Shown here: positions 24,223 to 36,716 of the stretch, in pieces
Position numbering within the stretch: position 1 is the stretch's first letter
How the letters are laid out: each line of letters opens with the position of its first letter
Assembly (NCBI RefSeq): GCF_932294415.1
Contig: NC_065535.1
Coordinates: forward strand, 14,279,282-14,343,281
Reading direction: 5' to 3'
DNA from: Quercus robur
Taxonomy: Eukaryota > Streptophyta > Magnoliopsida > Fagales > Fagaceae
Length of the DNA stretch: 64,000 bases
The notes under the pieces: model-generated
What the model was told of the DNA's origin: nothing
The model's database searches: none
Seen by the model: only the letters and a program-made list of their open reading frames with translations
Translations under genes and position numbers: made by a program

Positions 24223-26754
24223 TCTATATAATAACTAATAGCCGAAACGTTTGACCTTTTGTTGACCTTACTTCATTGCGCCACGTGGCTACATATATTT
24301 ATGCCACACAACTACATTTAAAAACCAAACAATTGTGTCTTTTCGTTTTGCAAAATAAGACACTGAACAATTGTATCTTTTGGAATTTTAAATAGCTAAC
24401 CACAACCAAAAGAAACAAATCATCACACTGCATCATACTGTTGTTTTCTCTCGGTACATATAAATATAACTGGACTGCAAAAAAACTGCAATTTGCAAGC
24501 ACTTATTCTTTTCCAACTGCACACCTCTGTCTTTGAAAAAAATCGTTGACAATCTCAACGCCAATATAGCAAGTGATTAACATGTTCATGAAAATCACTG
24601 GCACTTCCGAGTCATTACCACTAAGTAAATTGGAGGTGCATTTTTGTGGTCTGCCATTTTCGTCCTTATTTATCACTTCATTCTGATCTACCTTTGTTTT
24701 TCTACTATTTCTTTTATATTTTGGCAACTGATTATGTTGTTTTTCAAGGAATACTCTTGAATCATTGTTGAAGAAAATGGAACAATTACCGTTGGCAACG
24801 ATGATGGTACACCACATTATTTATATTTATTAACCTCAAAATTGTCTAACACTAACAGAAGTTGACTTCTCTTTAAAAAACTATATTGTTTCACTGGATA
24901 CAAGCACCATACAATCAATGGCGGAGCCAGGATTTTGGTTTAGAGGGGGCAAAATTAAAAGACATCATTTAAAGTGAAATTAATCTAAAAAATATTAATC
25001 AATAATAATAACAAAACAAAGAAACAATTATAAGAAAATAAATATATTTCATATCATTAAAATAAACAAACAAAAATAACCAATTCATAGTTACTACAAA
25101 ATTTACAACAAAAAGTTTACAAATTGATGTGGTAAAAATGTGATTAGTGTTATATAAACAATATAATGATAGATGTTTGTCATTATTTTTTGTGATTGGT
25201 GACATGCCAATTTGTAAGATATAAATAGTAAAATTGCAATATTTTTAACATCACTTAACAATAAAATATTGCAAAAAGTATCATTAACAATGAAAATAAT
25301 GATAGAAATTAAAGAAGAAAAAAATTGTGAAATAATTATCAAATGTGGGACAAGACAAAAGCTTACAAGAGCAATAAATTAGGTGAATAGGATTTAATGT
25401 TTGAGAAATTTTTTTTTTTTTTTTACTTTCCTTTTCTTGTGTCAGAACCACTTTCAAGTTACAATCAATTGGGAGTCATTTTTTTCTTTGTGTCAGAGTC
25501 CCTTACATATACAAAGAAATTTTAGGTGGAGTGCGCGGGGGGGGGGGGGAGGTGCCCCCCTCTGGCTCCGCCACTACATACAATTGTAAAACAAAGACAC
25601 AAAAAACATAGAAGAAAAAAAATAGAAATGCCAAAATAATAAAATCTTAATTTCATGATCTGATGCATCTGTCTACTTCTCAACTTTACAGGTCCAAACT
25701 CCACCAAACCCAACAGTTTCCCATTTTTCAACTTTTACAACAATTGACAGAAGAAGAAGATGATGAGAATGAAAGCAGTGGATGATCTTATTGTGGGGGA
25801 AAAGAAACATAAATAAAATGAAAAATTGAAAACATAGGAGAGAGTTACAGAAGCACTATGAGAGAAAAAGGAGGTTTATAAAAATAAGGAGACGAGGGAA
25901 TGTCACGGAAAAGATAAGAATGAAGAGAATTAAGAAAGGGAAAGAATTAAAAAGATAAAGAAAAAGTGGCGTTGTAGAAGAGGAGATGATAGTCACGTGA
26001 GGGAGTTCAGTTTTGCTTTTTCAGCAACTTTTAAGCAGAAAGGCAACTTCTTGGAAGGTACACATAAAATACCATTCCATCCTTACTTTTATTATTTTAT
26101 ACCAAAAAAAAAAAAATACTAAATTTGTTTCATTTATTTATTTCATCTTTCACTTGGGCTTTGGTTTCCAACTATCTCCCAATAGTGTTATTAGAATATT
26201 TGTGTTATGTGACTCTATCAGTTAGATCTACACAGTTTCCTTTTAAATTGGTATGGGCATATAATATACTACAAAGACTAAAGTAATACTTAGACGTGTA
26301 TATTGTATAGATTTTTGTACATTGATGATTCAGTATTAATCACAAATTTTTTTTTTTAAATGATAATTTAAAATTTTATTTATGCAGTTAGTTTTTTAGG
26401 CCTAAATTTATTATGTTCTTGATATCAATTAATTACTTTCTAAAAAAAAAATTCCAATTAACTATGAATATATGTATATTTAAAATATTAAGTCATTTTC
26501 TTATGTCATTTTATTATTATTTTTTTAGTTATACAATGTTATTTATTACCTATTTATGATTACATTTTTTTTTAAATGATTCCAATGCCTGATGTGGATA
26601 GATATAGCCATCGACCCATCTCCTCACAAGCATTCCATGCATCTATGCTACGTTGCTAACTATTTTTCTTTTTAAAGTCTTAATAGTAACTATTTAAACT
26701 CAAATATAATGCTTTTTTTTCCTTCCAAACTCGATGCACGGGTTAAACGACTAG
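24223..26754 (+). mobile_element. Helitron candidate, non-autonomous, 2.5 kb
   Basis: The 5' end TCTATATAATAACTAATAGC follows an A, and the 3' end GCACGGGTTAAACGACTAG is followed by T, as expected for insertion between A and T. Both termini resemble plant Helitron ends known to me (5' TCTATA... with GCCGAAACGTTTGACC, 3' CTAG). A GC-containing hairpin before CTAG is only weakly formed (CGATGCACGGG), which lowers certainty. No Rep/helicase coding is seen. A hAT-like element is nested inside. A minus-strand frame at 24817-24503 (KYKRNSRKTKVDQNEVINK) is unidentified. Confidence 0.65.
24916..25576. mobile_element. Nested hAT-like element with 8-bp TSD CATACAAT
   Basis: The ends are inverted: left CAATGGCGGAGCCAG, right CTGGCTCCGCCACTA. 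A perfect 8-bp duplication, CATACAAT, flanks it (24908-24915 and 25577-25584). Eight-base duplications and CA(G)TGGCGGAGCCAG-type ends fit hAT elements. The 661-bp body has no transposase. An internal stretch at ~25094-25240 looks like a further MITE. Confidence 0.85.
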
Positions 26755-28110
26755 TAGAGAGAGAAAAATGGAGAGAATGTAAGAGAGATAGAGAGTAACA
26801 GATGATGGTCGTTGCAATTGTGAACCAATCCGACTAGGAAAGTGGAGCTGCCAACATCATTGAGGTGAACTCATGACCACAGTATCTCTGTAAGTATCAA
26901 TTTTTAGGAAAAATTAAATTATGAATTATTTTTATGTAATGGTTGAATGAGTTATGAATTTGAATAATTAGAGGTTTTTATTTTTTATTTTTTTAATGAG
27001 TTTTTTGTTGAATCTTTTGTTCATTTGTTGTTATTTGGCCTAATCATGTTGTTGTTTGAACTATTTTTACTGTTAATTAGGTTAATTTTTATTATTGTTA
27101 TTTGGGTTCTTTTTTGTTGAATCTTTTGTTCATTTGTTGTTGTTTAACCTAATCTTGTTATTTTTTGAGTTATTTATGCGCTATTATTTAGCTAATTTTT
27201 ATTATTGTTATTTGGGTTATATATATATATATATATATTTGTTTAAAGGGTTATAGGATTATGTTTAGGGGACCAAGATAATTTTAGTGAGAAATGTTAT
27301 GTTCACAACAATTTTACAACAAATCCTAGGTGACAAGCTTTTATTGATGGATAAAATAAGTGATGTCAGTGGTGGGTTCAATTAAAAACTAATAAAAATT
27401 TGTTATTTAAGATATGTTATGAAAATACTGTAAATATAGCATCATTCTATTTTTGTTAAACCCAAATTCTTGGAATTCTCAAGTTAGGATGTTTAATATT
27501 TAGACAAATCATGTTAGTTTGAAAATAATTATACATATAATTTTTTTTTAGGAAGTTAGGGTGTTGATTTGAACACCCCTGAAATGCATATGGAGCTGCC
27601 CTGCATCCATGAGTTTGAAATCTATATTTTTTAATAAATTTGAATTTAGAATAGGTACTCTCAATCTCAACTCAAACCTATTTTTTTCTATTCTTAAATA
27701 AGTGCACCGAAATAAATCAACTGAACCAAAATGTTATGTTGATGTGACTCAACAGAATTGTAGCAATAATAAATACTGCATTTCAGCTTTTAAATATTAT
27801 TATATAAATTACAAACTTCAATAGGGTTAACAAGTGCCTTACAAGCACAAGTTATAATAGCATAGGTCATGTATCTTGTATCTTAGTTTTGTAATTGTAT
27901 AAGAATATTAAAAAATTTCAATATTCTTATACAATCACAAATTTTAATATTAAAGCTTATACAATCACAAATATGAATATTCTTGTACAATCACTAATTT
28001 TAATATTAGAGCTTATGAAAAAATTGGGTCATGTTAACAAGAGCCTTATAAGCACAGGTTATAAGAAATATTAAATATTCAATTATAAACTACAATGCAA
28101 GTTTTTAGCT
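26755..28110. other. Intergenic repeats without a supported gene
   Basis: At 26990-27215 a roughly 120-bp block (TTTTTTGTTGAATCTTTTGTTCATTTG start) is repeated directly about once. An AT dinucleotide tract lies at 27219-27238. Between 27840 and 28080 short blocks (ATACAATCACAAAT, AAGCCTTATAAGCAC) recur. No protein similarity recognised. Confidence 0.5.
27287..27448. mobile_element. MITE related to the copies at 13786 and 47712
   Basis: The left arm AATGTTATGTTCACAACAAT and the right arm (ATGTTATGAAAATACTGTAA ... CATCATT) are imperfect inverted repeats. The internal part is AT-rich and about 160 bp in total. Confidence 0.55.
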
Positions 28111-28111
28111 T

Positions 28112-28313
28112 CGTTTGGATAGCGTCTCTCACGTCCACGTTTTGCCTTTTTTTTTTTCTTTTTTTACTAGCGCTTAATGCACTATTTATGGGACATGAAC
28201 AGTGTATTTAGGCCCATGAACAATGCTGAACGGTAGTGAACAGTAATAAACAGTAACCAGAAATTATTTTTTTATTATTTTCAATTTTCAACAAAATAAG
28301 CGATATTCAAACG
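28112..28313. mobile_element. MITE with CGTTTGGATAGCG ends
   Basis: Left CGTTTGGATAGCGTCTC and right AAGCGATATTCAAACG are inverted. The body contains repeated GAACAGT-like words (ATGAACAGTG, GTGAACAGTA, AACAGTAACC) that I recall from a common hAT-type MITE family of woody dicots. About 200 bp. Confidence 0.65.
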
Positions 28314-29517
28314 TACACTTTGTGTAATGAAAAATTTTAAAGTTCTTCAATTCTACGTATCACTCTTTCTCTAAAGTGAAGATGCGAAAAAGGGGAAAAA
28401 AATTACATAGCTCTTATTTGTTGTTATAATGCTACAATATCATGTTGGCTCAGTTTTCTTTATGTCGATCATTACAGATCTATTTTTATTTTCTTTTAGT
28501 TATTATTTTTATTTGTGTATAATGTCAGTTTTGTTTTCTTTATTATTGATAGGAATTCTCTCATTAAGTCACTATGAATTAAATAAAACCTAATTTTCAT
28601 ACTATAACTCTGATAATTCAAGAAAACCTTCAAATTAGCCAAAAATGTCTCTTAAGAAAAAAATGATTGGATTGTCATTTGCGTAAAGTTTGACTTTATT
28701 TTTTAAAATAGTAAAAAAAATATTTAATGGAATAATAAATACACTTTAACTTGTATCGTTGTGGCACCCATTAACAAAAGTCTCACTCTAATAAAAAAAA
28801 TGAAGTCAAACATAACACAAAAATTAAGAAAAATATATTCGAATTTGTGCGTGCATGTCCATGAATCACTATCAGTAGATATTTTATTTCGAAAAACATG
28901 CACTATAGCTCATAGTTAAATATTTAATATTTCTTAACTTGTGCTATTGACTATTGAGTAGGGTATCCATTCAACCCAACCCAATACCTCAGGTTGAATT
29001 TTCAAGGGTTGATAGGTTTTGGTTATGTACTTCTATTTTAAATATCATATTAGGTTGGGTTTAGATTAACAAATTTTCCAACTCGAGTAATTCGATCGAA
29101 CCTCTTTTATTAATAGTTTTGAACTATATGTATTTTAATTTATTAATTTGTTGTATGTTGGATTTTAAGACTAATTTTAAATTCATTAATTTGATTTATT
29201 TTAATATTTTGAGACTTAGTTTTGAAAAAGTTGGAATATTGGAATTAATATGTAAATTGCAATCATTTATTGAATAATGGACTTAAAGAAGCATGAAAAA
29301 ATAAACCCAACCCAACATCATTCTCATCAATTTTGAGATACAATAACCCAAGAAAAATGTTAGTCACATATGTAATTATACCTTATGCAATCACTTATAT
29401 ACCTTAGAGTTTCGGTTCTTATAACTCGAAGCTACTACTACAAAGGTTAGACTCTTTTGTAGTAATACTCTGTTTTTGTAATATATTATAAACCTGTTTA
29501 AAAAACTCTATATAGGT

Positions 29518-29818
29518 AATGTTTGGATAGCGTTGCGTTTTTGCTGAGTTGCGTTTCTGCGTTTTCCTTTTTTTTTATTTTTCCTTTTTCACACGTTTTT
29601 CCCACAAGTGGCTACTGTTCATGCAACAGTAGCCGCAACTTTTGACCAGTCTTCATGAACAGTGCATAGATGCACTGTTTACGGACTCACAAATTTCATT
29701 TTTTATCAATTTTTTCATTAAAAATGAGTCTCACGGTACTATTCACACATTTAAAAATTATTTTGCTACAGTGTTTTCAGTTTTCAGTTTCAGCAAAATA
29801 AGTTCTATCCAAACAGAC
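29518..29818. mobile_element. hAT-type MITE with GTTTGGATAG ends
   Basis: Left GTTTGGATAGCGTTGCG and right CTATCCAAAC are inverted. The body has GGCTACTGTTCATG, AACAGTAGCC and GAACAGTGCATAG words like the copy at 28112. About 300 bp; no coding capacity. Confidence 0.75.
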
Positions 29819-30229
29819 CCATAGTATATACTACTTTCTTGTTTGTATTTTCTAATAAATATTACTATTTCCTAAAAATCAAAATCAAAATAACATAGAT
29901 TTTAATGCTAATGATATGATAAGCATATATGATATGCAAATGATAATAATGCATATGTTATTTTGATAAAATCACAAGAATGGGAATAATAAAATCACAA
30001 GAATGGGAATAATAACCTTCTCCGGTCTCATGCCGTCGGTAGTCCTATATCAACCTTTTTTCTTGCATATCTTATAATTGGTTATTAACCTCCAAGAATA
30101 TCATAAAGGGAAAAAAGGGGGTGATCCATGTTTCATAAAGCTATTGGAGTAATACTTATCTTAAGTATGGAGCATATGCCTTTCCCCTCTTCTAGTATAA
30201 AGATTTTGCAACTATGTGGAGTTCATATA

Positions 30230-30728
30230 TCTTAAATATATTAAGATGATTCAGAAAGTTAGTTATTACTTTTTTTTTCCTGTCAAAAATACCCCTAAAT
30301 TAATTAACCAATAACTTAAAAATGGGGTTAAAATAGTAAATTGGCAAAAGAAATTTAGTTATTACTTTTTTTACTGTAAAAAATACCCCTACCTAAAATT
30401 TAAAAAAGGGGTTAAAATAGTAAATTGACAAAAATAATAAATTCCTACTTCTACGTTGAAACGCCTTCCTGCTTCTAATAAACTCCTACTTTTACATTAA
30501 TTTAAATTCTCACTTCTACTCTCTAACTCTCTACAAAATAGAATCACTCTTTTGTTAGTTTTAAAACTCCTCCAATCTACAAAACTCATCTCACGTATTC
30601 CTTTTTTTTTTTTTTTTGTGATTAGAAAAAGCAGAAATCTCAAATTATAATAAATGCAAATTATTAATCTTTACCCAAAAAATAGAAGAACCTCTCAGCA
30701 CGCTCGTGAGCGCGTGCTCAGAGGCTAG
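30230..30728 (+). mobile_element. Small non-autonomous Helitron
   Basis: Starts TCTTAAATATATTAAGATGA after an A and ends with CTAG before a T. A hairpin AGCACGC ... GCGTGCT (30698-30719) sits just upstream of CTAG, the classic 3' layout. The inferred empty site lies inside one copy of the tandem duplication. Length 499 bp. A related 5' end occurs near 37693. Confidence 0.85.
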
Positions 30729-30766
30729 TATATCTTAAAGGAGAGGATGTATGCGTCTAATGCATG

Positions 30767-30920
30767 GGAAATTATTGTATACTCCCGGAGTACCATAAAT
30801 GCGTACTCCCTCCTCTTACATGAATGGTGGGTCCCACTAATTAAATTCATGGTGGGACCCATCATTTATGTGAAAGAAGGAAGTACGCATTTATGGTACT
30901 CCAAGACTACCTAATAATTT
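30767..30920. mobile_element. Foldback MITE (near-perfect hairpin)
   Basis: Left arm GAGTACCATAAATGCGTACT followed by ATGAATGGTGGGTCCCA pairs with the right arm (TGGGACCCATCATTTATG, then AGTACGCATTTATGGTACTC). The loop is only about 16 bases (CTAATTAAATTCATGG). Total about 150 bp. Confidence 0.85.
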
Positions 30921-31524
30921 TTCCTAATTGCATAAGATACTTTCTTATTTTTCCATCTTTATAAATAAATAAAAAAATTAAAAAAAAGGTAGCAAAAAAC
31001 ATGGCAACATTAAATGCTTCAAAACGGAAAACCATTAAGGAATAAATTTTTGTAATAATACTATTTTGGATCATTTCATTTCATTTAATAGTGATTGTGT
31101 GATTTTTCTTTTTGGTCCTTGATATCATTCTTATTTAAATAAGAGTCTAGTTAATAATTGTGTGACTCTTTTTTTCGTTATGTTTATCATTACAAACCTT
31201 TTTTTTTTTTAGTTATTATTTTTATTTGTGTGTAGTGTTGTTCTACTTATGTTTTCTTATTATTGATAGGAATTCTCTTGTTAAGTAGCTATAAATAGAA
31301 TAAAACCTCATTTTCATGTTGTAAGCCTGTAACTACGATAATTCAAGAAAACCTTTAAACTAGCCAAAAAAATTATCTAAGAAAGAATGGTTGGATCATC
31401 ATTTAGGTAAAGTTTGACTTTATTCTTTAAAACAATAAAAAAAAAAAGTTAACAGAATAATAAATACACCTTAACTTGTTATCATTGTTGTAGTCATTAA
31501 CAAAAATCTTACTCTATCAAAAAA

Positions 31525-32677
31525 AGACAAAACTTAGTTATAAAATCAATTGTAACTTAAGGTTTCGACCTTTATTAATATCTTTTTATTATAGATGAAT
31601 GTAGGGACACGATTCTCAAGCGGCCCAACGATGACGTTGGGCTCGCGCGTGATGGATCCCTCACAATAAATTTTGTAGAGAGTGGGCTTGAAAGGCTGGA
31701 GTTGGGTCACGGGGAGTTAGTACAGGCCGGACTTTAGATGAGCCAAGACAGGAAAAGACTGTAGTCTGGATATTCAGGCCTTACACCTTCGTAACTTGAG
31801 GGATTTGGCTCTTCGGATCATGTCCGAGGAGCGCTAAAGTTTTCTCCGGTTACCCGTCGATGGGTTCTCCATGGTGGAGCGCATATGCTATCCGGGCATT
31901 CTCATTCCTGGAGTTTTTTCCCGGAAGTCAAATGGGGATCTCTCTTTGTTACCTTGCGTTTTCTTTTATACTAGCCTACGTTCATTATCCCCCGTCCACG
32001 TGTAGGGTCGACTTTTCCAGGACAGAGATTTGTCCCATCAGTCTAATCCCGAAATTGTGGAGATGGTCCATAAAGCCTAAGAATCCGGCTCTGTTAGGTG
32101 CGGTGTCATGTCAATGAAGGGTATTAAGGACTATTTCCCTGAGATATTTTTTGATCTTTCAAGTTTGCTTGTATTCCACTTTCGTCAATGGGATTCTGGG
32201 TCTTCCGAGGACTGAGCGGTCCTCGGACGTATCTTTGAGCCACATCGGGCTCACTATTTTTGGGCTTGGGCCCTGGCCTCCTTTAGTTTGGGGCCTGTGG
32301 ACTCCCTATAAGCGAGCGAGCCGGGCCCATAAACTATTGGGCCCCACAATGAATTTTGAAAAATCCACTATTAGATTATATATTCTTTTTACATCCTCCA
32401 TACTTGTAAAATTTCTAGAAAAATGAAAATCAATAATCATGTTATCAATAAACTGGTTAAATTGCAAGTTTTCGTAGTTTAAAATTATGTATAAAATATA
32501 AACTTATAAATCATATAGTAAATAATATCCGATTGACACAAAATTTGATATATGTATTTAGAATATAAAAAACATACAATTCAACAATTAGATTTTCAAA
32601 ATATGTAGTAATGTTTATTTTATTAAGTAAGGTTGTAACCTAATACTACAACTAATTTTGTAGCTAAACTTTGTCCT
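31525..32677. mobile_element. TIR element (GACAAA ends) split by a solo LTR
   Basis: Left GACAAAACTTAGTTATAAAA with CAATTGTAACTTAAGG is the inverted match of the right end (AAGGTTGTAACC ... GTAGCTAAACTTTGTC). Its absence from the other duplicated copy (near 28795) supports an insertion. TCAAAAAA on both sides may be an 8-bp duplication but is low-complexity. Sequence at ~59040-59345 matches part of its right half. Without the LTR and its duplication it would be about 400 bp. Confidence 0.65.
31600..32348 (-). mobile_element. Solo LTR with TSD ATGAA
   Basis: 749 bp from TGTAGGGACACG to GGGCCCCACA with a perfect ATGAA duplication at 31595-31599 and 32349-32353. An AATAAATTTTGTAGAGAGTGGG block near its left end matches blocks in the Tat-like LTRs (2665, 13110) and the solo LTR at 36717, so all share this orientation and the sense strand is probably minus. 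Open frames inside it are not genes. Confidence 0.9.
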
Positions 32678-33884
32678 TCAAAAAATGAAGTCAAAACAAA
32701 ACACAAATTTTTTTTTAAAAATACACATGGGTTTGTGCACGTGTCACATGCCCATGAATCATTGTCATAAGTAAATCTTTGATTTCGAAAAACATGCACT
32801 ATAGCTCATAGTTAAATATTTAATATTTTTTTGATTTGTATTATTAAGTATTAAGTAGGGTCCTCAAAAAATAAAGTATCAAGTAGGGTATGTCCTTCCC
32901 AAAAAAAAAAAAAAAGGGATTAAGTATGGTATGCATTTGATCCATTAAGATCGGCCCAACCTAACCCAATGCCTCAGGTTGAATTTTCACGAGTTGATGG
33001 GTTTTGGTTATGTACTTTTGTTTAATGCTCAAATTAGGTTGGTTTAGATTGGCAAATTTTCCAACTTGAGTAATCTGATTGAGTCATTCTAGTAAATTAG
33101 TAATAGTTAAGTACTTGATCAGTTGATTGAGTCATTCTAGTAATAGTTTAGAAACATGTGTGTTTTGATTTATTAATTTGTTTTATGTTGTATTTTAAGA
33201 ATTTTTTTGTTTGAGACACAAACATGTGCAAGAGAAAGGGAATGGGGTTCTAACACAAAGACATACCACAAACTCCACTCAAAAGCCATGTTAACTTTTA
33301 AAAGAGAGTGGAGCAAGTTATATACATATAACACACTCAAAAATAGGAATTATAAGACTTAATTTAGATTTGTTAATTCGATTTATTAAATAGTGGACTT
33401 AAAAGATTTGTTAGGTGTGAAAAAATAAATCCAACCTAATATCATTCTTAGTTTGGGGTTAAATGACTCAAGAAAAAACATAAGTCACATCTATATTTAT
33501 ACCTCAAAGGGACAAGTCAAGTTACTATTAGAAATTCTTGTAATCATTTATGTACCAAGTCAAGTCCTATGTCAACCCTTTTTTTTTTAAACAAAATTAA
33601 AAAAAAAAAAAAATTATAGTTGGTTATCAACCTCCAAGAATAGCATAGAGCAGAAAAAATAAAAAGAAACGGAAGGGACATATGTATTTCCCCTTGGTAT
33701 ATTGATTCTACAATTATGTGAAACTAGTGTGTAACCTCGTACATATACACGGTACATTTAAAAACAATCACAATTATATATATATATATTGTTTGCTTAT
33801 TGATTTTGAATTAAAAAACAAATTGAAATTAACATTTAGAATAATAAATGTAAAAAATAGAATTAGTCATGCCAAGACAACATT

Positions 33885-34240
33885 TCCTAAAGGATCAATC
33901 CCTTCACCAAAATAACTTGGAAAAGAGTTTGACAAAGACCATCTTGCTAAGATGTGTAGCTTTGTTAGCATTCCTATACACCCAATTAAACTCCAGCCAG
34001 TCAAATCTAACATATAGCAATCTGACTTCAACAACAAAATTAACAGTTCTTTAGTGCACTAATTTGGATCTATTGGTCACTACCTCAACTCAAATTTGGG
34101 AATTACCCTTAATTACCACATTCTAAAGCTACTTTTGACCTGCTAATTCCACTGCCCACAAAAAAGCTTTGGCTTCCACTTGAATAGGGACATTAGTATT
34201 CACTTTTTTTGAGAAGGCGAATAAGCTACACTATAAGCCA
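33885..34240 (-). pseudogene. LINE fragment, RNase H domain
   Basis: The minus strand reads VEAKAFLWAVELAGQK, then after stops FDWLEFNWVYRNANKATH. EAKA..WA..LA and FxWVYRNANKAAHxLA are hallmarks of the RNase H domain at the end of plant LINE polyproteins. Multiple stops mark it as decayed. The protein similarity is from memory. Confidence 0.7.
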
Positions 34241-34778
34241 CATTCGATGGATGCATGTAGGAGCTATGCTTCATACATGATTCTAATATCAAGTTCAACA
34301 TGAAATAAAATGACCATGAATGACAACATTCAGGAGAAAAAGTTTTGTCTTAAAAAATTTAAAACTCAAATCTTGCCTTGAACTATGGACAATGACAATG
34401 CCTCAAGAATCAAGATTAAGTTATGTACATTTGATTTGCAAAGCTTAAGGTCAAAAATACAATTATCAAATTACATGCACCCACTCTTATCCTCTGGCTC
34501 ACAAATCAAACTTTAAAGTATCTTCTCTTTCAACCATGGCATTCACCCACTATTATATTATACTATATGATTCTCATATGAAATATTTCCAGATTCGTTC
34601 ATATGTGAATCTTCTAAACCAAAATTCACTCACGAATTAAGACAAATAAATAGTTTTCGTTGAGAGCTTTCATTTGTTCCACTATATTTTCTGCTATATG
34701 ATACCATTGTTTCTAGCAATGTTTACCTTCATTAAAAGTCACACATAACTAAGTACATACTTTGAAGAGCATTACAAA

Positions 34779-34824
<46 letters not shown>

Positions 34825-36716
34825 ATTATAAAAGCTCATAAACTAAACAAATTTCTCTGAAAATGGGCCGAATTTATAATTTTCCTATTTTTTTGGTGTG
34901 TTTGTTTTTGGATATGATCCTTTCAAAGATAAGTAACAACACTAATATGGAATGCTATATTTTAGCTATTGATGAATATTTACCGCTTTTGAGTGCCATT
35001 CCTCATATTGGATCTTTTTTTTTTTTTTTTTGAAGAAAACCTCATATTGGATCTAAGTAAATACTATCTCTCTATATTTACCCGTTGAGAAATTAAATAT
35101 ATTTTAATTTTTTAATCGATAAATCTCATCTACCTAACTTTGTAAAAACTTGTATTAAAGCCTAGTCATTGTTACTAATTGTATAACTAAATTCAACTAT
35201 ATATTTTTTCATTATAGATCTTATCTCATGCAATATGAAAAATTTCAAGAAATACCACTTTCAACTTAGTGTCTCCAAAAAATAAGTCATATACATTGGA
35301 CTTGGAAGAAAGAGAACTATTGGTCTTGCCCAATCATACCCCTATATTCTTACAACAAATAATTGGATTACTAGCTTTGTTTATTGTTGAGATGCAACCC
35401 AAAACAAAAAAGGCATACGACAACAACAAAATTAATAATAAATAAAATCTCCAAATAGCATTATAATGAAGTATTGTTTCCGAAAGCCATATTTTTCAAA
35501 TTTGTATGGTTGCTTATTTTAATCCTCATATAGGATTTAAGTTTCATTTATACAATTGAATATTGATATTGTTAAATTCAATGGTTAGTTATGAAGCAAA
35601 AGAGTTGTTAACCGTAAAAAAATAAAAAATAAAATAAAAAAAAAAGTGAGAAAAGGAATTGACAATGTTTCATAAGTCAATAAATATGAATAGAAAAGGG
35701 GTTGCAACTTTACTTAATTACAAATCTGTTTGTTGTGCATTGGGGGTTGCCGGTGTGTTGTTAAGAGTTGTTTGTTGATGGTAGCAAGTGGTTAGGGGTT
35801 GAGATTATATTTAAAGAAACATTTAAGAGAGAGAGAGAGAGAGGAGCTTGAGAGTCTACATAGAAGTGTCCCGGTGAAATATTCTTGTTTAGGTTATTTT
35901 TGTGGTCTTCTTGGTTTTTGTATTATGTGTTAATATATTATTTATTTTGGCACAAAAATTTTAAAAATTTAGATAGGACACATGGTGCAAAATTGGGAAT
36001 CTAATTAACTCACTTAACCCAAAAAAAAAAAAAAGACACGTGGCACAAAATTAAGAATTTAATTGAAATCTAATTAGATTTTTTCTCAATTTCACCTATT
36101 ATTATTATATATAGATATATAGATTTATATATTGTTTAGGGGAAGATGTACGTGACTAATGCATGAGATGCTTTCTTCTTTTCATATTTTCATAAAAAAG
36201 AAAGGTAAAAGACGTGAGAATATTAAATGCTTCAAAATGGTAAAATATTGAGGAATATATATTTTTTTTAATAATACTATTTAGGATAATTTTATTTCAT
36301 TTAATAATGATCATGTGATATCATTCTTATTTAAATAAGAGTCTAGTTAAAATGTGCATTAATTTTGGTTTGATTTCGCATATTCCTTTGTTTATTTCAC
36401 CAAGTACCATTTTTTAAAGTCTTTGAGTATACTATGGGTTTACACAATTTTTTATGTGGGTATTCTTAATAGGTGTGGTGCATGCTAAGGAAGAATACGT
36501 GCAATTCATGCATGTTAAGAAAATATTAATAGTATTTAATTATGAGTTGTAATGTATATTTTTAAAGAAATTGCCTACCATTCATTAATTTGCATGCATA
36601 AATTCATTATAATTGTATCTGTTTTTATTGATATTTGTGCATAATTAGACTTGATTTTTTTAAAATTTTTAATTGAGTACTAAATGCTAATTAACTTACA
36701 ACCTTTGAAAACATGT
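34241..36716. other. Intergenic, no supported gene
   Basis: AT-rich DNA with a 39-base A run at 34782-34820, a T run at 35018-35031 and a GA tract at 35826-35843. The part from ~36130 belongs to the third copy of the duplicated block. No coding similarity recognised. Confidence 0.5.

Larger units (their letters stand above)
28430..36400 (+). repeat. Diverged tandem duplication of intergenic sequence
   Basis: Sequence at 28.43-30.23 kb and at 31.15-33.74 kb is collinear: shared landmarks include TTATTGATAGGAATTCTCT (28549/31260), AATAATAAATACAC (28731/31456), ATGCACTATAGCTCATAGTT (28901/32794), TCAGGTTGAATTTTCA (28989/32972) and CCTCCAAGAAT (30090/33631). A third, shorter match begins near 36.13 kb (GGAAGATGTACGTGACTAATGC versus 30740) and continues to TAAATAAGAGTCTAGTTAA (36330 versus 31136). 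The copies differ by separate insertions. The sequence carries no recognised gene. Confidence 0.8.

Noticed and set aside
31860-32426. 85- and 91-residue plus-strand frames
   Set aside because: They lie in a solo LTR whose sense strand is probably minus; no similarity to a protein I know.
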